Positions 61,898-64,000 of a DNA stretch of 64,000 bases are shown piece after piece; positions within the stretch are counted from its first letter, which is position 1, and each line of letters begins with the position of its first letter. The stretch covers positions 3,577,191 through 3,641,190 of the forward strand of contig JACDOX010000034.1 of the NCBI GenBank assembly GCA_014549065.1, given 5' to 3'. Position numbers and translations under genes: made by a program. The stretch is from Cardinalis cardinalis (lineage: Eukaryota; Chordata; Aves; Passeriformes; Cardinalidae). The notes under the pieces are model-generated. The model did no database searches. It was not told the DNA's origin and was given only the letters and a program-made list of their open reading frames with translations.

Positions 61898-63000
61898 TGG
61901 GTTCATGTGGACAGGTTTGGGTAGTAGGGGATCAGCAGAGGTACCTTCTGTGAGAAGCTGCTCCTGTGTCTAACAGANCCAATGCCAGCTGGCTCCAAGA
62001 CGGATCCTCCACCAGCCAAGGCTGAGNCCATCAGCAATGATGGGAGCGGCACTGGGGTAATAGATTTAAGAAAGGAAAAAATACTGCACAACAGCAGGTG
62101 GGAGAGAGNAGTGAGANTGTGTGAGAGAAACAGCCCTGCAGACACCAATGTCACTGAAGAAGGANGGGGAGGAGGTNCTCNAGACACTGGAGCAGAGATT
62201 TTCCTGCAGCACGGGATGCAGACCATGGAGNGGCAGCTGTGCCCCTGCAGCCCATGAGGGAGCACAGATCCACCTGCAGTCTCTGGAGGACTCCACATTG
62301 GAGCAGGTGGATGTACCCTGCAGAAAGTGTGACCCTGTGGGAAGCTCATGCTACAGTAAGCTGGAGCANGACAGGTGGACCCAAGCAGAGAGGAGTGCAT
62401 TCTGGAACAGATTTTCTGGCAGCTTCTGGCATCCCATGGTGGGGACCCATGCTGGAGAAGATTTTCCTGAGGGACTGTACCGCATGGAAGTCGCCATACT
62501 GAAGCANTTTGTGAAGAACTGCAGCCTGTGGAAAGGAATCACACTGGAGAAATTTGTGGAGGACTGTCTCAAGTGGGAAGATCCTGTGCTGGAGCAGAGG
62601 AAGAGTGTGAGATGGAAGCAGCAGCAGTGACAAAGTGTTATGGTCTGGCTATGTGTCCCATCCCCTATCTCCTCACACAGCTTATGGTAAGAGGTAGAAC
62701 AGTCAGGAATACAGAAAGTTGAGTTTGGAAAGATGGGAGTGTGGAGGAAAGGGGTTTTAAAATTTGNTCTATTTTTTTCATTATCTTACTGTAATTTACT
62801 GGCAATGTTTAATTAACCTTCCTTATTCAAGTCTGGGTTTTCTTTGTGACTGTAACTGCTGAGTGACTGGCCTATATTTAGGTTGACCCAATGAACTTTT
62901 GATTGTATTTTCTCTCCCTGTNCTGTTGAGGAAAAGGAGTGGTGGAGAAGGTTGTTGTACACTCAGCAGCCAGCCAAGGTCAACTCCTGTCTCTTCCACA
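61898..63000 (+). mobile_element. LTR (about 1.1 kb) with internal 45-48-bp repeats
   Basis: This is a longer relative of the 35-kb LTR. It begins near TGGGTTCATGTGG and has U3-like text ('CCAATGCCAGCTGGCTCC', then 'TAGATTTAAG', a possible decayed TATA box at about 62,060). Next come stacked 'TGGAG(C/A)AG...GGAAG' repeat units and an R-U5-like region with the polyadenylation signal decayed (the counterpart of the AATAAA in the other copy reads AATGTTTA). A 169-codon open frame (62,121-62,630) is a product of the repeat units. Twelve ambiguous bases occur here. Both ends are approximate and no target duplication was found. I recognise it as a widespread songbird LTR type but do not name the family. 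Confidence 0.8.
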
Positions 63001-64000
63001 TTACTCTGTATTGCAGCAGACATTTTGCACTGAGATGCAAAATAGGGAACATGATCATAATCTATGTAATAGTAAATTTTCCCCATCAATTTTAATTTTA
63101 ATGTTAATGTTAATTACAGTATTAGGAGTATGAGACGTTAAAAATAGCTATTACTCTTTTTGCCTCTATAATTATTTTTGTCTTTTATCATGCTTTTATC
63201 ATGTTTCCTCTGTGAAATTTTCTCTGTTCCTTTTCCTATGACCAGTTTTCCATCTCTCTTCTACNAATCAACCATTCTATCATGTATGTTGGACCACTAG
63301 AGAGTTCCTTCAAACCAGACTGTGGGACACAAATAGATTTGTGTGCATTTACTTGATCATATTCTTGGTATCCACAAAGTAATACTTTCCTTAAGGACAT
63401 CAGTTATCCAAGTGACGTTGAGGTCTTCAGACTATATCTGGATAGAAAATACATGGAACACAATATTTTCTGAGAAACAGAGCCACTAAATTCACGTCAT
63501 TGGTAACTGTGGAAAGGAACACCAATGACTATTAAGTTGAAGGGCAAAAAAAAAGGAATAGCAATTCTGTAGGATAGTATCCTATTTTCAGGGGTTTCTC
63601 TGAGTCGACCCAGTGAAAAGATGTTCTATGCAAGACCATGTCTTGTGAAACAGCAAGGTTCTGTGCCTTGTGTGTTCCTCTTCAAAACAGAAATAATTTA
63701 TAACAGGGGAAAAGAAGTTATTACTATTATGAGCAACCTTGTTTAATATTAACCACTTTAGGACCCACAGGGAAGAGGGAAGCATTAATTTTTCTTCTCA
63801 TGTATCCCAAGCATTAATGTATAGCTTCACGACACTTAATCTTTTCCTTTTTTGCTCCTGTCAGTCCTGCAACCTTTTTTAGGGAAAGATGTATTGCAAC
63901 ATCAGCCAGGAAAAATGAGTAAGTCATTTCTTTTCCATGCAAGAGGAATGAGCAATCTATCTGGATAGGCTCTGGAAACAAAGATGAATAATGAAATGAG
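63001..64000. other. Unassigned AT-rich DNA
   Basis: Nothing recognised up to the right edge of the window. Confidence 0.5.

Noticed and set aside
62121..62630. 169-codon plus-strand open frame as a protein gene
   Set aside because: It is inside the 62-kb LTR, carries several ambiguous bases and repeats the pattern of the 35-kb copy.
1..64000. CRISPR arrays, operons, tRNA or rRNA genes, phage-like modules
   Set aside because: No regularly spaced repeats, no bacterial gene density and no clover-leaf or rRNA-like text was seen; repeat content is avian.

Overview
This window looks like nuclear DNA from a bird, most likely a songbird, and I see no gene I can defend. It is AT-rich, has stop codons in all six frames and contains no recognisable tRNA, rRNA, bacterial operon or CRISPR array. 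The evidence for a bird is the repeats: many truncated CR1 LINEs, several ending in the ATTCTATG-type 3' tail, and four long terminal repeats (LTRs) of avian endogenous-retrovirus type. I recognise the LTRs from general knowledge of passerine genomes and could not compare them with a database. The DNA is best read as intergenic or intronic.

Layout. 1-95 is an AAAAAG hexamer repeat cut by the window edge. 96-32,900 is mostly unassigned single-copy-like AT-rich DNA, with CR1 pieces near 4.5, 8.7, 9.9, 17.3, 20.7-21.1, 27.5 and 29.4 kb and microsatellites at 2.2, 13.2 and 16.5 kb. At 32.9-34.1 kb lies a minus-strand CR1 split by a 384-bp solo LTR. At 35.0-35.65 kb is a partial LTR whose longer relative lies at 61.9-63.0 kb. 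36.4-52.1 kb is again mostly unassigned, with CR1 pieces at 44.6 and 50.25 kb and a purine/pyrimidine tract at 42.8 kb. At 52,145-52,812 is a well-preserved GC-rich solo LTR with exact 5-bp target duplications. At 54.5-56.9 kb is a CR1 complex containing an apparently inverted segment and a 917-bp solo LTR, again with exact 5-bp duplications. The last kilobase is unassigned.

The history that can be read here is one of transposition. CR1 copies came first, and at least two of the LTRs later inserted into them and were reduced to solo LTRs by LTR-LTR recombination. The most useful observations are the three solo LTRs with readable target-site duplications, the rearranged CR1 at 54.5-56.9 kb, the 15-codon repeat inside the 35/62-kb LTR family, a crowd of ambiguous bases in the 62-kb LTR, and two weak candidate exons at 24.3 and 27.0 kb. 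I did not find a convincing new biological system.
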